This document shows positions 16,918 through 25,130 of a stretch of 64,000 bases of DNA, piece by piece; positions within the stretch are counted from its first letter, which is position 1, and each line of letters opens with the position of its first letter. A program made the translations under genes and the position numbers. The stretch covers positions 1-64,000 of the forward strand of contig NZ_PJRS01000031.1 of the NCBI RefSeq assembly GCF_002858925.1. The letters are read 5' to 3'. Under the pieces are notes generated by a model that was given only the letters and a program-made list of their open reading frames with translations, searched no databases and was not told the DNA's origin. Source of the stretch: Caulobacter zeae. GTDB taxonomy: Bacteria > Pseudomonadota > Alphaproteobacteria > Caulobacterales > Caulobacteraceae.

Positions 16918-17754
16918 TCAGCCATTGCCGAACAGCGACAGGATGATCTGCGGCGCGCCATTGGCGATCGACAGCGCCTGGGCGCCCAGCTGCTGCTTGA
17001 CCTGAAGGGCCTGCAGGCGGGCGCTTTCCTTGGCCATGTCGGCGTCGACGAGGTTGCCCACGCCCGTTTCCAGCACGTCCGACAGCTTCGAGACGAAGGT
17101 GTTGTGGGCGTCGATCTGCTTGGCTTGCGAGCCGATCGAGCCGACGGCCTGGTTGACCGTGGCGATGGTCGCGTCCAGGCGCGTCAGCACGGCGGTGGCC
17201 TGGGTCAGGGTGGAGATGCTGTCGCCGGCGGCCAGGCTGTTCTTCGGGCTGCCCAGCGACAGGGTCTGCAGGTTCAGCGAGATCACCGTCTGGGCGTCGG
17301 CGTCGGCCAGGAAGGTGATGGCGTTGGTCTGGCTGCCGTCGAGGATGTTGGCGCCGTCGAAGGTGGCGCTGTCGACCACCTGGGTCAGGTTGCTGAGCAG
17401 ACCCTGGAAGTCGGCGTTGAGGGCGGTGCGGGCCTGGGTCGACAGCGAGCTGTCCTTGGCGGCGACCACCTTCTCGCGCATCAGGTTGAGCAGGTCCGAG
17501 ACCGACTCGCCGGCCGTCAGGGCGACGTCGGCGATCGAGGTGGCGCGGTCGAGGCTCATCTTGACCGAGGCCAGGGCCGAGCGATCGGCCTGCTGGTCCT
17601 GGGCGATCGACCAGACGGCGGCGTTGTCCTTGGCGCTGGAGATCGCAAGGCCGGTGTTGATGCGGGTCTGGACGCCCTGCATCTCGTCATTGGTCTTGTT
17701 CAGGTTCTGCAGGGCGATCAGCGCAGGCTGATTGGTGTTCACGCTCAGCGTCAT
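16918..17754 (-). CDS. fljJ: Flagellin, divergent paralogue (FljJ-like)
   Basis: A 278-residue flagellin. The N-terminal D0/D1 coil (VNTNQPALIALQNLNKTNDE, then TGLAISSAKDNAAVWSIAQD) and C-terminal D0 ([20 protein letters not shown], ending in SLFGNG) are the conserved polymerisation surfaces; the middle is short, as usual in Caulobacter. It is clearly more divergent than the two other flagellins, fitting the minor 29-kDa subunit placed near the hook. The ATG at 17754 follows GGAG. Its leader holds a hairpin CGGCG/CGCCG just before the ribosome binding site. No clear sigma-54 promoter was found. The letter J is by position, not alignment. Confidence 0.88.
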   Translation of the reverse strand: MTLSVNTNQPALIALQNLNKTNDEMQGVQTRINTGLAISSAKDNAAVWSIAQDQQADRSALASVKMSLDRATSIADVALTAGESVSDLLNLMREKVVAAKDSSLSTQARTALNADFQGLLSNLTQVVDSATFDGANILDGSQTNAITFLADADAQTVISLNLQTLSLGSPKNSLAAGDSISTLTQATAVLTRLDATIATVNQAVGSIGSQAKQIDAHNTFVSKLSDVLETGVGNLVDADMAKESARLQALQVKQQLGAQALSIANGAPQIILSLFGNG

Positions 17755-17767
17755 CACGATCTCCGAA

Positions 17768-17781
17768 CGGCGTTCTCGCCG
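17768..17781 (-). promoter_or_regulatory. Leader hairpin of fljJ
   Basis: On the minus strand CGGCGAGAACGCCG folds with the stem CGGC/GCCG and an AGAAC-containing loop, directly upstream of the ribosome binding site. It resembles the GC-stem, AAAAC-loop hairpins in the fljK and fljL leaders. Confidence 0.45.
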
Positions 17782-17936
17782 ACTTACGAGGAGCTCGGTG
17801 CGCGATTCGACGCCCGAGCGGATCGGCCGTGAACTTGCCGCCCGGGGAGTAAGAATATGGTTAACGCTTATAAACCATGTTGCGCCTGCGACGTCGCGCC
17901 GCAAGCGTGCGTGCAAACCGTGGCGCGTGAAGGCCC

Positions 17937-18281
17937 CTAGGTCAGGCCGTCGTAGATTGCGCCGGGGCCGTAGGAGGCCGCTTCCTTGAACCGCAGCACG
18001 TCCTCGCGGGGATACTGCTTCAGGGTCTCGCCCGTCCGCCGATCCACCGTCTTGTAGACGTAGACGCCGCTGTCGGTGTCCTGCTCGATCACGAGACGCA
18101 GGTCGCCGGGCTGCGGGCCGTCGTCGACGACCTTCTGCTCTGCGGGCTTGCGCGCCTCGGCCTTACCGGCTCCGGAAACGACTTCACCGTCCGAGGCCTT
18201 GCCCGGGACGGTCATGGGAACGATCTGGTTTTGCGCGGGCAGCTCTTGAACCTGAGCCGGCAGCGCGGCCTTGTTTTCCAT
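17937..18281 (-). CDS. flaG: FlaG family flagellar protein
   Basis: A 114-residue protein. The C-terminal half DLRLVIEQDTDSGVYVYKTV then GETLKQYPREDVLRFKEA is the FlaG domain (LxxxxDxxtgexvvrqiP-type pattern). The N-terminal half is low complexity, rich in Ala, Gln and Pro. FlaG proteins influence filament length or assembly in several bacteria. It sits between two flagellin genes on the same strand, as in Caulobacter. A GC hairpin (18294-18310) precedes the start. The family call is good; the exact role here is unknown. Confidence 0.88.
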   Translation of the reverse strand: MENKAALPAQVQELPAQNQIVPMTVPGKASDGEVVSGAGKAEARKPAEQKVVDDGPQPGDLRLVIEQDTDSGVYVYKTVDRRTGETLKQYPREDVLRFKEAASYGPGAIYDGLT

Positions 18282-18293
18282 CTCTCCTAATCA

Positions 18294-18310
18294 CCGCCGT
18301 TTCGCGGCGG
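18294..18310 (-). other. Hairpin upstream of flaG
   Basis: CCGCCG-CGAAA-CGGCGG (minus strand) is a perfect 6-bp stem 13 bp before the flaG start. It may be a leader hairpin or the second part of the fljK terminator. Confidence 0.45.
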
Positions 18311-18353
18311 CGCCTTCTTGCTCCCCTCCCCGGCCTGGGGCCGCGAGAAAGGC

Positions 18354-18379
18354 GGGGGCGACCCGTGAAGATCGCCCCC
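18354..18379 (-). terminator. Terminator after fljK
   Basis: On the minus strand GGGGGCGA and TCGCCCCC form a perfect 8-bp stem 11 bp after the fljK stop, followed by a weak T-containing tail (GCCTTTCT). Confidence 0.65.
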
Positions 18380-18389
18380 TGCTCGTCCC

Positions 18390-19211
18390 TTATCGGAACA
18401 GGCTCAGGACCGTACCGGTCGACTGGTTGGCGATCGAGAGCGCCTGGATGCCCAGCTGCTGCTTGGTTTGCAGGGCTTGGAGCTTGGCGCTTTCCTTGGC
18501 CAGGTCGGCGTCGACCAGGTTGCCCACACCGGCGTCGAGGCTGTCTTGCAGCTTGCCGACGAAGTTCAGGTGGGTGTCCAGGCCCGTCGAGCTGGTGCCC
18601 AGCGAGGCCAGCTTGTTGGTCGTCGTCTGCAGGGCCGTGTCGATGGTGGTGATCATCGTCTTGGCCGCAGCGGCGGTCGTGAAGGTGGTCGTGGTGCTCA
18701 GACCGATGCCGGCCAGCGACAGGGTCTTGGAGTTCACGGTGATCGCCGTGCCGTCCGAGTTGGCCAGGAAGCTGAGCTTCGTGGTCGAACCGTCGATGAT
18801 GCTGGCGCCGTTGAACTTGGCGTTGGTCACAGCCTTGGTGATCTGGTCGCGCAGCGAGGTGAAGTCAGCCTTCAGCGCGTTGAACGACGCGGTGTTCAGC
18901 GAGGTGTCGGAAGCGGCCAGGGCCTTTTCCTTCATCTTGCCGAGCAGGTCGGTGACGGTGTCGCCAGCCGCCAGAGCGACGTCGATCGTGGACTGACCGC
19001 GTTGCAGCGAGTCCTTCACGGCGTTGAGCGAGGAAGCGGTGGCCGATTGGTTCTTGGCGGTGGCCCAGATGGCGCCGTTGTCTTTGGCGGAGCCGATCTT
19101 CTTGCCGGTGTTGATCCGCTGCTGGGTAACGCCGAGCTCGCTGTTGGTCGAGTTCAGGTTCTGCAGGGCGATCATCGCGCCCGAGTTCGTGTTGATGCTG
19201 TTCAGCGCCAT
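18390..19211 (-). CDS. fljK: Flagellin FljK-type, major filament subunit
   Basis: A 273-residue flagellin beginning [20 protein letters not shown], close to the remembered Caulobacter FljK N-terminus. It has conserved D0/D1 helices at both ends ([40 protein letters not shown], ending VLSLFR) and a small Thr-rich central region. Most residues are identical to the next flagellin (19563-20387). It is exported by the flagellar type III system and polymerises into the filament. A sigma-54 promoter lies about 75-90 bp upstream, with small hairpins in the leader where FlbT is known to act in Caulobacter. K versus L is assigned by position. Confidence 0.94.
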   Translation of the reverse strand: MALNSINTNSGAMIALQNLNSTNSELGVTQQRINTGKKIGSAKDNGAIWATAKNQSATASSLNAVKDSLQRGQSTIDVALAAGDTVTDLLGKMKEKALAASDTSLNTASFNALKADFTSLRDQITKAVTNAKFNGASIIDGSTTKLSFLANSDGTAITVNSKTLSLAGIGLSTTTTFTTAAAAKTMITTIDTALQTTTNKLASLGTSSTGLDTHLNFVGKLQDSLDAGVGNLVDADLAKESAKLQALQTKQQLGIQALSIANQSTGTVLSLFR

Positions 19212-19243
19212 AACGAATATGTTCCTATTTCAGGTTGTCCGAC

Positions 19244-19273
19244 GTCATTTTGACTGCCGGGAGCGTTTTGCTC
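19244..19273 (-). promoter_or_regulatory. Tandem hairpins in the fljK 5' leader
   Basis: On the minus strand GAGC-AAAAC-GCTC (19261-19273) is followed by GTC-AAAAT-GAC (19244-19254). Both lie between the predicted sigma-54 start (about 19275) and the fljK ATG. They could be FlbT-responsive mRNA structures or downstream FlbD-type enhancer sites. Confidence 0.55.
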
Positions 19274-19286
19274 GCTGAACTAGGAA

Positions 19287-19301
19287 GCAACTACCGGGCC
19301 A
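19287..19301 (-). promoter_or_regulatory. Sigma-54 promoter of fljK
   Basis: TGGCCCGGTAGTTGC fits the TGGCAC-N5-TTGC consensus with exact GG/GC spacing, 76 bp upstream of the fljK ATG. Caulobacter class IV flagellin genes are known to use sigma-54. Predicted transcription start is near 19275. Confidence 0.85.
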
Positions 19302-19373
19302 ATCCTGCCCACCCGATGAAAAATTCTAAGTCATTGAAATTACAACGTTATAGGTTCGTTTAGGATACCCTGA

Positions 19374-19431
19374 GCCGGCATTTTTTGCCGAGCGCAGCAA
19401 CCATCCGGCAAATATTGCCGGGCAGGTTTCG
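19374..19431. promoter_or_regulatory. ftr-like palindromes upstream of fljK
   Basis: Two palindromes lie 75-130 bp upstream of the sigma-54 core: CGGCATTTTTTGCCG (about 19376-19390) and the perfect CCGGCAA-ATA-TTGCCGG (19415-19431). Their CGGC-A/T-GCCG pattern resembles ftr enhancer elements bound by the flagellar activator FlbD. The spacing suits a sigma-54 enhancer. The assignment is by pattern from memory. Confidence 0.55.
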
Positions 19432-19496
19432 GCAGATGCGACCGAATTGCCCACCCGCAAACCGACCAGCGATCGCCGAAAATCAGACCCCGGAAC

Positions 19497-19533
19497 AAAA
19501 GAAAACGCCGGGCGATCTTTCGATCGCCCGGCG
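19497..19533 (-). terminator. Strong terminator after fljL
   Basis: On the minus strand CGCCGGGCGATC-GAAA-GATCGCCCGGCG is a perfect 12-bp stem with a tetraloop followed by TTTTCTTTT, 30 bp after the flagellin stop. Confidence 0.92.
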
Positions 19534-19562
19534 CTTGGTCGCCAGGTTCGGCGCTTCTTCGA

Positions 19563-20387
19563 TCAGCCGCGGAAGAGCGACATGATCGATTGGGGCGCCT
19601 GGTTGGCGATGGACAGTGCCTGCACGCCCAGTTGCTGCTTGGTTTGCAGCGACTGCAGCTTGGCGCTTTCCTTGGCCATGTCCGCATCGACCAGGTTGCC
19701 GACACCGGCGTCGAGGCTGTCCTGCAGCTTGCCCATGAAGGTCAAGTGCATGTCCAGGCCCACCGAGTTGGTGCCGAGCGAGGCCAGCTTGTTGGTCGCA
19801 GTCTGCAGAGCCGTATCGATCGTGGCGATCATCGTCTTTGCAGCGGCGGCCGTCGTGAAGGTCGTCGTCGTCGACAGACCGATGCCCGTGAGGGACAGGG
19901 TCCGCGAGGTGACGGTGAACGCCGCGCCCGTTTCGTTCGCCAGGAACGCGAGCTTGGTGGTCGAACCGTCCACCACGCTGGCGCCGTTGAACTTGGCGTT
20001 GGTCACGGCCTTGGTGATCTGGTCGCGCAGCGACGTGAAGTCGGCCTGCAGCGCTTTGAACGAGGCGGTGTTGAGCGAGGTGTCGGAAGCGGCCAGGGCT
20101 TTTTCCTTCATCTTGCCGAGCAGGTCGGTGACCGTGTCGCCGGCCGCCAACGCAACGTCGATGGTCGACTGACCGCGCTGGAGCGAGTCCTTCACGGCAT
20201 TCAACGAGCTCGAGGTCGCGCGCTGCATCTCCGCCATCGACCAGATCGCGCCGTTATCCTTGGCGTTCGCGATCTTCTTGCCGGTGTTGATGCGTTGCTG
20301 GGTGGTGGTCAGCTCCGAGTTGGTGGCGTTCAGGTTTTGCAGCGCGATCATCGCGCCGGCATTGGTGTTGATGGAGTTGGCGATCAT
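19563..20387 (-). CDS. fljL: Flagellin FljL-type filament subunit
   Basis: A 274-residue flagellin, nearly the same as fljK ([60 protein letters not shown]; ending IMSLFRG). Differences cluster in the short exposed centre and around residues 50-60 ([15 protein letters not shown] against [15 protein letters not shown]). It has its own sigma-54 promoter, two tandem leader hairpins and its own strong terminator, so it is a single-gene unit. It sits next to flaF-flbT. L versus K is by position. Confidence 0.94.
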   Translation of the reverse strand: MIANSINTNAGAMIALQNLNATNSELTTTQQRINTGKKIANAKDNGAIWSMAEMQRATSSSLNAVKDSLQRGQSTIDVALAAGDTVTDLLGKMKEKALAASDTSLNTASFKALQADFTSLRDQITKAVTNAKFNGASVVDGSTTKLAFLANETGAAFTVTSRTLSLTGIGLSTTTTFTTAAAAKTMIATIDTALQTATNKLASLGTNSVGLDMHLTFMGKLQDSLDAGVGNLVDADMAKESAKLQSLQTKQQLGVQALSIANQAPQSIMSLFRG

Positions 20388-20414
20388 AGGAACCTACCGT
20401 TTTGGTGGAGAGCC

Positions 20415-20445
20415 CCGGCGTTTTGCCGGTCGGGCGTTTTGCCCG
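20415..20445 (-). promoter_or_regulatory. Twin AAAAC-loop hairpins in the fljL leader
   Basis: On the minus strand CGGGC-AAAAC-GCCCG (20431-20445) is followed one base later by CCGGC-AAAAC-GCCGG (20415-20429). Each has a 5-bp stem and the same loop. They begin at the predicted sigma-54 start, so they are at the very 5' end of the mRNA. As DNA they also resemble ftr palindromes. Confidence 0.6.
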
Positions 20446-20456
20446 CGGGAACCATC

Positions 20457-20471
20457 GCAAACGGCGGGCCA
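20457..20471 (-). promoter_or_regulatory. Sigma-54 promoter of fljL
   Basis: TGGCCCGCCGTTTGC matches TGGCAC-N5-TTGC with correct spacing, 70 bp upstream of the fljL ATG. Predicted start is near 20446, giving a leader of about 59 nt. Confidence 0.85.
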
Positions 20472-20531
20472 GTTCAGGCCAAATCGCAATCCACTGAAAT
20501 AAAACGGAAATTTCGAAGCATGGGCCGGAAA

Positions 20532-20567
20532 CGAAACCGCCCGGCGAATGCAACATTCGCCGGGCGG
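20532..20567 (-). terminator. Terminator of flbT-flaF
   Basis: CCGCCCGGCGAATG and CATTCGCCGGGCGG form a 14-bp perfect stem with a 3-base loop. A T-containing tail follows on the minus strand; GTTTTT follows a few bases out on the plus side. It separates flaF from the fljL promoter. Confidence 0.82.
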
Positions 20568-20619
20568 CAGGTTTTTCCGAAGAGAGGCGGCAATCGGCGC
20601 CGAGCTAGGCCTTAAGCGA

Positions 20620-20982
20620 TCAGGCCGCTTCCGCGCGGCCGGCCAGCCCCTGCATGATCATGCGGTTGATCTCGATCAGCGGCTCGAAGTCTTCCTCCTT
20701 GCGCATGACCAGGCTCGAGTGACGCCCCACCCAGATGCTCAGCGAGATGATGCTCGCGCGAAGCTCCTTGGTCATGGTGTTCTCAGGCAGCGCGCAATCG
20801 GTTGCCAGCGCCGACCAGACGCGACGGTTCCAGTCCAGCGCGTGGATGCGCGTCTGGATGTCGTTCACGTCGGCCTGGGAAGCCTCCATGAGGGCGCGCG
20901 TCACCTGTCCGAACAGACGATACTCGACCTCGCGCGGATTCTCAGTCCTGGTCGCCGCCTGCTGGTAGGCCCGAAGAGACAT
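20620..20982 (-). CDS. flaF: Flagellin assembly/translation factor FlaF
   Basis: A 120-residue FlaF protein. The family signature runs [20 protein letters not shown], then [18 protein letters not shown] and [20 protein letters not shown]. In alphaproteobacteria FlaF opposes FlbT and is needed for flagellin synthesis and secretion, probably as a chaperone-like partner. Its start lies inside the end of flbT (41-bp overlap), so the two are translationally linked. The last gene of its transcript, followed by a strong hairpin. Confidence 0.95.
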   Translation of the reverse strand: MSLRAYQQAATRTENPREVEYRLFGQVTRALMEASQADVNDIQTRIHALDWNRRVWSALATDCALPENTMTKELRASIISLSIWVGRHSSLVMRKEEDFEPLIEINRMIMQGLAGRAEAA

Positions 20983-21367
20983 TCCCCAACCTCTCGTCTT
21001 CGTAATCGATCAACTTACGGCTCAGCATGAGCGCCTTGTAGTACTCGCGGGCCATGACGTGCTTGGAGATCGCGATGCAATCGGCCAGCACGCCAGGATT
21101 ACGAACCACGCCCATGAACTCGGTCAGGCGCGTGGCGAACTCGTCGTAGTATTTCTCCGCGCCGCTCTCTTCCAGGTACATCATCATGACCGGGAAGTAG
21201 ATGTGACGCGATGGCGTGGTCACCTGGTCGGGCTGCATGATGTCCTTTTCACGCAGCACCGAGGCCTTGTTCTGCAGGACCAGCACCCCGCGACGATCGC
21301 CGTTCTGGACGACCGCCCCGTTGAGCACGAATTTCTCGCCGGGCTTCAGCGACAGCTTCAAAGGCAC
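20942..21367 (-). CDS. flbT: Flagellin mRNA repressor FlbT
   Basis: A 141-residue FlbT. Signature stretches are [33 protein letters not shown] and [20 protein letters not shown]. In Caulobacter FlbT acts on the 5' leader of fljK mRNA, lowering its stability and translation until the hook is complete. Its presence beside flagellin genes with hairpin-rich leaders fits that model. Overlaps flaF and is divergent from flbA with about 190 bp between start codons. Confidence 0.96.
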   Translation of the reverse strand: MPLKLSLKPGEKFVLNGAVVQNGDRRGVLVLQNKASVLREKDIMQPDQVTTPSRHIYFPVMMMYLEESGAEKYYDEFATRLTEFMGVVRNPGVLADCIAISKHVMAREYYKALMLSRKLIDYEDERLGNVSSGLPAGGDQD

Positions 21368-21558
21368 TTCTAGCCGTTCCTTTCTATCGCTGCGCCCGTC
21401 CGCCTCGATGGCGGTTCGCCGGTATGGCGTTCGACCGGAACCTAGAGGGCAGCGGGTTAACGCCCTATTGCCGGCCGCGCGACCGTAAGTCGCAGCTTAG
21501 GACACAATTAAGCATACTCGCCCAGAGGATGAAGCCACCCAATCGCCAAGGTGTACGC

Positions 21559-23352
21559 ATGTCCCGCAATCTCGGCTCCGGAATCTCGGCCGCCGCCCTC
21601 GCAACCGCCCAGGAGGCGGCCGGTCAAGGGGTCCTTCCGGGCCTGCGCGCGTCCCAGCTGGGCGATTCCGCCTCCGCCGATTCGATCGCCCGCCTCAATC
21701 GCGAGGCCACCGCGATCCAGGATCCGGCCACCATCAAGCTGCTGAACAAGGCGATCATCGCCGTGCAGCGCGGTGAGTACGTCCTGGCCGAAAAGACCGC
21801 CCTCAAGGCGCTCAAGAAGAACGAGCGCGCGGGCCCAGCCTGGCACGTCCTGGCCGTGGCCCGTGAGAAGACGGGCGACTTCGCCTCGTCGATGCATTGC
21901 TACGAAGCCGCGCTGAAGCTCCTGCCCGACGAGTCCGCCGTGGCCGGCGACCTTGGCCGCCTGGCCTTCCGCATGGAGATGCCGGAAATCGCCGCCAAGC
22001 TGTTCATGCACTGCCTGAACGCCAATCCCGCCAGCCTGGAAGCGACCAACAACCTGGCCTGCGCCCTGCGCGACCTGAACCAGGAATCGGCGGCGATCGA
22101 CATCCTCAAGCCCGCCATCCAGACCAATCCCACCCAGCCGGTGCTGTGGAATACCCTGGGCACGGTGATGTGCAGCCTGGGCGAAGGCCGCACCGCCGTG
22201 ACCTTCTTCGACGAGGCGCTGCGCCTGGCCCCCCTGTTCGGCAAGGGCCTGCACAACCGCGCCTTCGCCCGCCTCGACCTGGGCGACGTGGAAGGCGCCC
22301 TGGCCGACTGCGACGCCGGCATCCTGGTCGCCGATTCCGCGGAAGACCTGGCGGCCATGAGCTTCGCGCGCTCGACCATCCTGCTGGCGCTGGGCCGCGT
22401 GACCGAGGGCTGGGCCGCCTACAGCGCGCGCCTGTCCACCGAGTTGGCCGGCGTTCCCAACTACCAGTTCCCGGTCAAGCGCTGGACGCCCGACCAGGGC
22501 TTCGCCGGCAAGCACATCCTGGTCGTGGCCGAGCAGGGTCTGGGCGACGAGGTGATGTTCGCCAACACCCTGCCCGACGTCGCGGAGGCCGTGGGCCCGG
22601 ACGGCGGGCTGTCGATCCTGGTCGAGCGCCGCCTCGTGCCGCTGTTCGAGCGCAGCTATCCGGAAGCGAACGTCGCCGTTCACCGCACCGTCTCCTACCA
22701 GGGCCACATCTACCGCGACGCCCCGTTCATCGAGGACTGGTCGGGCATCGACTGCTGGGTCCCCATGGGCTCGCTGCTGGAGACCCTGCGCCCGTCGGTG
22801 GAGGCCTTCCCCCAGCGCGAGCGCTTCCTCACCCCCGATCCCGAACGCGTCGCGCATTGGAAGAAGGTGCTGGAGGACGCCCCGCCCGGACCCAAGGTCG
22901 GCCTGCTCTGGAAGAGCCTGAAGCTGAACGCCGAGCGCGCCCGCCTGTTCTCGCCCTTCGAGCTGTGGGAACCCGTCCTGAAGACGCCCGGCGTGTCGTT
23001 CATCAACCTGCAATACGGCGACTGCGACGAAGAGATCGCCTACGCCCGCGAGCAACTGGGCGTCGAGATCTGGACCCCGCCGGGCATCGACCTGAAGCAG
23101 GATCTGGACGACGTGGCCGCCCTCTCCTGCGCGCTGGATCTGGTGATCGGCTTCTCCAACGCCACCATCAACCTGGCCGGCGCGTGCGGCGCCCCGATCT
23201 GGATGCTGACCGGCGCGGCCTCGTGGACGCGCCTGGGCTCGGACCATTCGCCCTGGTATCCGCAGTGCCGCTGCTTCATCGCGCCGGACTACGACGACTG
23301 GCGGCCGATCATGGCCGACGTCGCCGGCGCCCTGGCCGATTTCGCGAAGTAG
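21559..23352 (+). CDS. flbA: TPR protein FlbA, flagellar regulation
   Basis: A 597-residue protein. After a short N-terminal region come tetratricopeptide repeats (about 75-330; RGEYVLAEKTALKALKKNER, AWHVLAVAREKTGDFASSMH, LWNTLGTVMCSLGEGRTAVT). The C-terminal half looks like a GT-B glycosyltransferase-type fold (HILVVAEQGLGDEVMFANTL; LDLVIGFSNATINLAGACGA). Caulobacter flbA lies next to flbT and affects flagellin expression. The domain pairing, like O-GlcNAc-transferase-type proteins, would also fit flagellin glycosylation. ATG at 21559 follows AAGGTG; ATG at 21529 is possible. Confidence 0.83.
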   Translation: MSRNLGSGISAAALATAQEAAGQGVLPGLRASQLGDSASADSIARLNREATAIQDPATIKLLNKAIIAVQRGEYVLAEKTALKALKKNERAGPAWHVLAVAREKTGDFASSMHCYEAALKLLPDESAVAGDLGRLAFRMEMPEIAAKLFMHCLNANPASLEATNNLACALRDLNQESAAIDILKPAIQTNPTQPVLWNTLGTVMCSLGEGRTAVTFFDEALRLAPLFGKGLHNRAFARLDLGDVEGALADCDAGILVADSAEDLAAMSFARSTILLALGRVTEGWAAYSARLSTELAGVPNYQFPVKRWTPDQGFAGKHILVVAEQGLGDEVMFANTLPDVAEAVGPDGGLSILVERRLVPLFERSYPEANVAVHRTVSYQGHIYRDAPFIEDWSGIDCWVPMGSLLETLRPSVEAFPQRERFLTPDPERVAHWKKVLEDAPPGPKVGLLWKSLKLNAERARLFSPFELWEPVLKTPGVSFINLQYGDCDEEIAYAREQLGVEIWTPPGIDLKQDLDDVAALSCALDLVIGFSNATINLAGACGAPIWMLTGAASWTRLGSDHSPWYPQCRCFIAPDYDDWRPIMADVAGALADFAK

Positions 23353-23432
23353 ACGGCCAGGAACATCGGGCGCCGGGGCGGGTTTGATTCCCTGAACGGG
23401 CGACGATCGTCGCCCCATCAGGGAGACCCGCC

Positions 23433-23813
23433 ATGCCGCCGGAAAACGACTACGATCCGCAGGATGTCGCCGAGGTTCTGGACGAGACCAACCTGACCGA
23501 TGACGGCCAGGAGATCGCCAATTTCGACGAGATCGACGACGTCTACGACGTCACCCAGGCCGAAGACGACGCATCCGAGGACGAAGACGACGACGACCTC
23601 CTCGACGAGTCCGAGTTCGACGAGATCGACGACGAGCTCGAGGCCGGCCGCGACGACGAAGGCCTCGACGTCGAGCGCGAACCGCTGGACCCCGTCGGCG
23701 GCGGCCTGTCGGACGAGGACGTGATCTCGACCGACGACGAGGAGCCGTCCGACTACGAGTCGACTCGCCTGGCCGAAGACGACATCGAGGCCCTCGGCTA
23801 CGAGCGCCGCTAG
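23433..23813 (+). CDS. Extremely acidic small protein, unknown
   Basis: A 126-residue protein in which 55 residues are Asp or Glu (44%), with only five Arg and no Lys. It has no signal peptide, membrane segment or cysteine. It probably lacks a stable hydrophobic core and may be disordered, a DNA mimic, a metal or cation binder, or a chaperone-like polyanion. CAGGGAGA precedes the ATG with good spacing, and codon use is like the neighbours, so it looks genuinely expressed. No family recognised. Confidence 0.72.
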   Translation: MPPENDYDPQDVAEVLDETNLTDDGQEIANFDEIDDVYDVTQAEDDASEDEDDDDLLDESEFDEIDDELEAGRDDEGLDVEREPLDPVGGGLSDEDVISTDDEEPSDYESTRLAEDDIEALGYERR

Positions 23814-23929
23814 GCCACGATCGTCAAAACCCCGCTCGAAGCGTTCTAGCCGCGCTCTTCGCACGGCCATAGTTGCGCTGTCCGCACCGTCACGTCAGGC
23901 TGTCGCAAGGCCCGACAGGAGATCACCGC

Positions 23930-24097
23930 ATGTCCGATCCGAAGCCCGAAAAGCCCCCCGAGAAGCCGCAAGACGAAGCCGAACAGCCGGAATACCTGGA
24001 AGACCAACTGGAGGAAGGCCTGGAGGACAGCTTCCCCGCCAGCGATCCGCCGTCGGTGGCGCGCCGCCATCGCCAGCCTCCGCACAACCCGTCTTGA
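23930..24097 (+). CDS. Small conserved acidic/proline-rich protein
   Basis: A 55-residue soluble protein with a Pro/Lys/Glu-rich start and the core LEDQLEEGLEDSFPASDPPS. The core is of a kind seen in short conserved hypothetical proteins of alphaproteobacteria (LEEGLEDSFPASDPPSV). ACAGGAGA precedes the ATG. Function unknown. Its existence is supported by the recognised core and the ribosome binding site. Confidence 0.72.
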   Translation: MSDPKPEKPPEKPQDEAEQPEYLEDQLEEGLEDSFPASDPPSVARRHRQPPHNPS

Positions 24098-24187
24098 TCG
24101 CGCGGCGCGGCTCTGTAGGTTAGCCCTGAAGATTTGAACACTTGTTCGAGGCGCGCTCCATCCGGGGCCGCCGTCCAGGGACACCGC

Positions 24188-25054
24188 ATGAGCTCGCGCT
24201 TCGAAGGCACCGCCGACTATGTCGCCACCGAGGACCTGAAGGTCGCCGTCAACGCGGCCGTGGCCCTGGAACGCCCCCTGCTGATCAAGGGCGAGCCGGG
24301 CACCGGCAAGACGGTGTTGGCCTACGAGGTCGCCAAGGCGATGAACGCCCCGCTGCTGACCTGGCACATCAAGTCGACGACCAAGGCCCAGCAGGGCCTC
24401 TACGAGTACGACGCCGTCACCCGCCTGCGCGACAGCCAGCTGGGCGACGAGCGCGTCAAGGACGTCAAGAACTACATCAAGAAGGGCAAGCTCTGGGAGG
24501 CGTTCGAATCGCCCGTCCGCCCCGTGCTGCTGATCGACGAGATCGACAAGGCCGACATCGAGTTCCCGAACGACCTCCTGCAGGAGCTCGATCGCATGGA
24601 GTTCTTCGTCTACGAGACCGGCGAGACCATCAAGGCCCAGGTGCGGCCGGTGATGATCATCACCTCCAACAACGAGAAGGAACTGCCGGACGCCTTCCTG
24701 CGCCGCTGCTTCTTCCACTACATCCGCTTCCCCGAGGAGCAGACGATGCAGGCCATCGTCGACGTGCACTTCCCGGGCATCAAGCAGAAGCTGGTCGCCG
24801 AGGCGCTGCGCATCTTCTACGACATGCGCAAGGTTCCGGGCCTGAAGAAGAAACCGTCGACCTCGGAGCTGCTGGACTGGCTGAAGCTGCTGCTCGTCGA
24901 GGACATCGACGAGACCGTGCTGCGCGAGAAGGATCCGACCAAGCTGATCCCGCCGCTGCACGGCGCCCTGCTGAAGAACGAGCAGGACGTCCACCTGTTC
25001 GAGCGCCTGGCCTTCCTGGCCCGCCGCGAGGGCAGCGCCCGTCCGGGCCAATAG
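24188..25054 (+). CDS. MoxR/CoxD-type AAA+ ATPase
   Basis: A 288-residue AAA+ ATPase. Walker A is GEPGTGKT (35-42), Walker B VLLIDEIDK (113-121), sensor 1 VMIITSNNEKELPDAFLRR with the arginine finger, and a C-terminal helical lid. The MoxR group works as a chaperone with a von Willebrand factor A (CoxE-like) partner to insert metals or assemble complexes. That partner gene is not adjacent here. ATG at 24188 removes an unrelated upstream extension. Client unknown. Confidence 0.92.
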   Translation: MSSRFEGTADYVATEDLKVAVNAAVALERPLLIKGEPGTGKTVLAYEVAKAMNAPLLTWHIKSTTKAQQGLYEYDAVTRLRDSQLGDERVKDVKNYIKKGKLWEAFESPVRPVLLIDEIDKADIEFPNDLLQELDRMEFFVYETGETIKAQVRPVMIITSNNEKELPDAFLRRCFFHYIRFPEEQTMQAIVDVHFPGIKQKLVAEALRIFYDMRKVPGLKKKPSTSELLDWLKLLLVEDIDETVLREKDPTKLIPPLHGALLKNEQDVHLFERLAFLARREGSARPGQ

Positions 25055-25130
25055 TCCCGTTACCGCAATTTCATTGGACGCCGGTCGCCGAGCCGCACAC
25101 CTTCGCGCCGAACGTGAAGGATATTCCCCG

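Noticed and set aside
17850..17880. GGTTTATAAGCGTTAACC as a possible CtrA site upstream of fljJ
   Set aside because: The half-sites are TTTA and TTAA with spacing of six, not TTAA-N7-TTAA, so the match is too weak.
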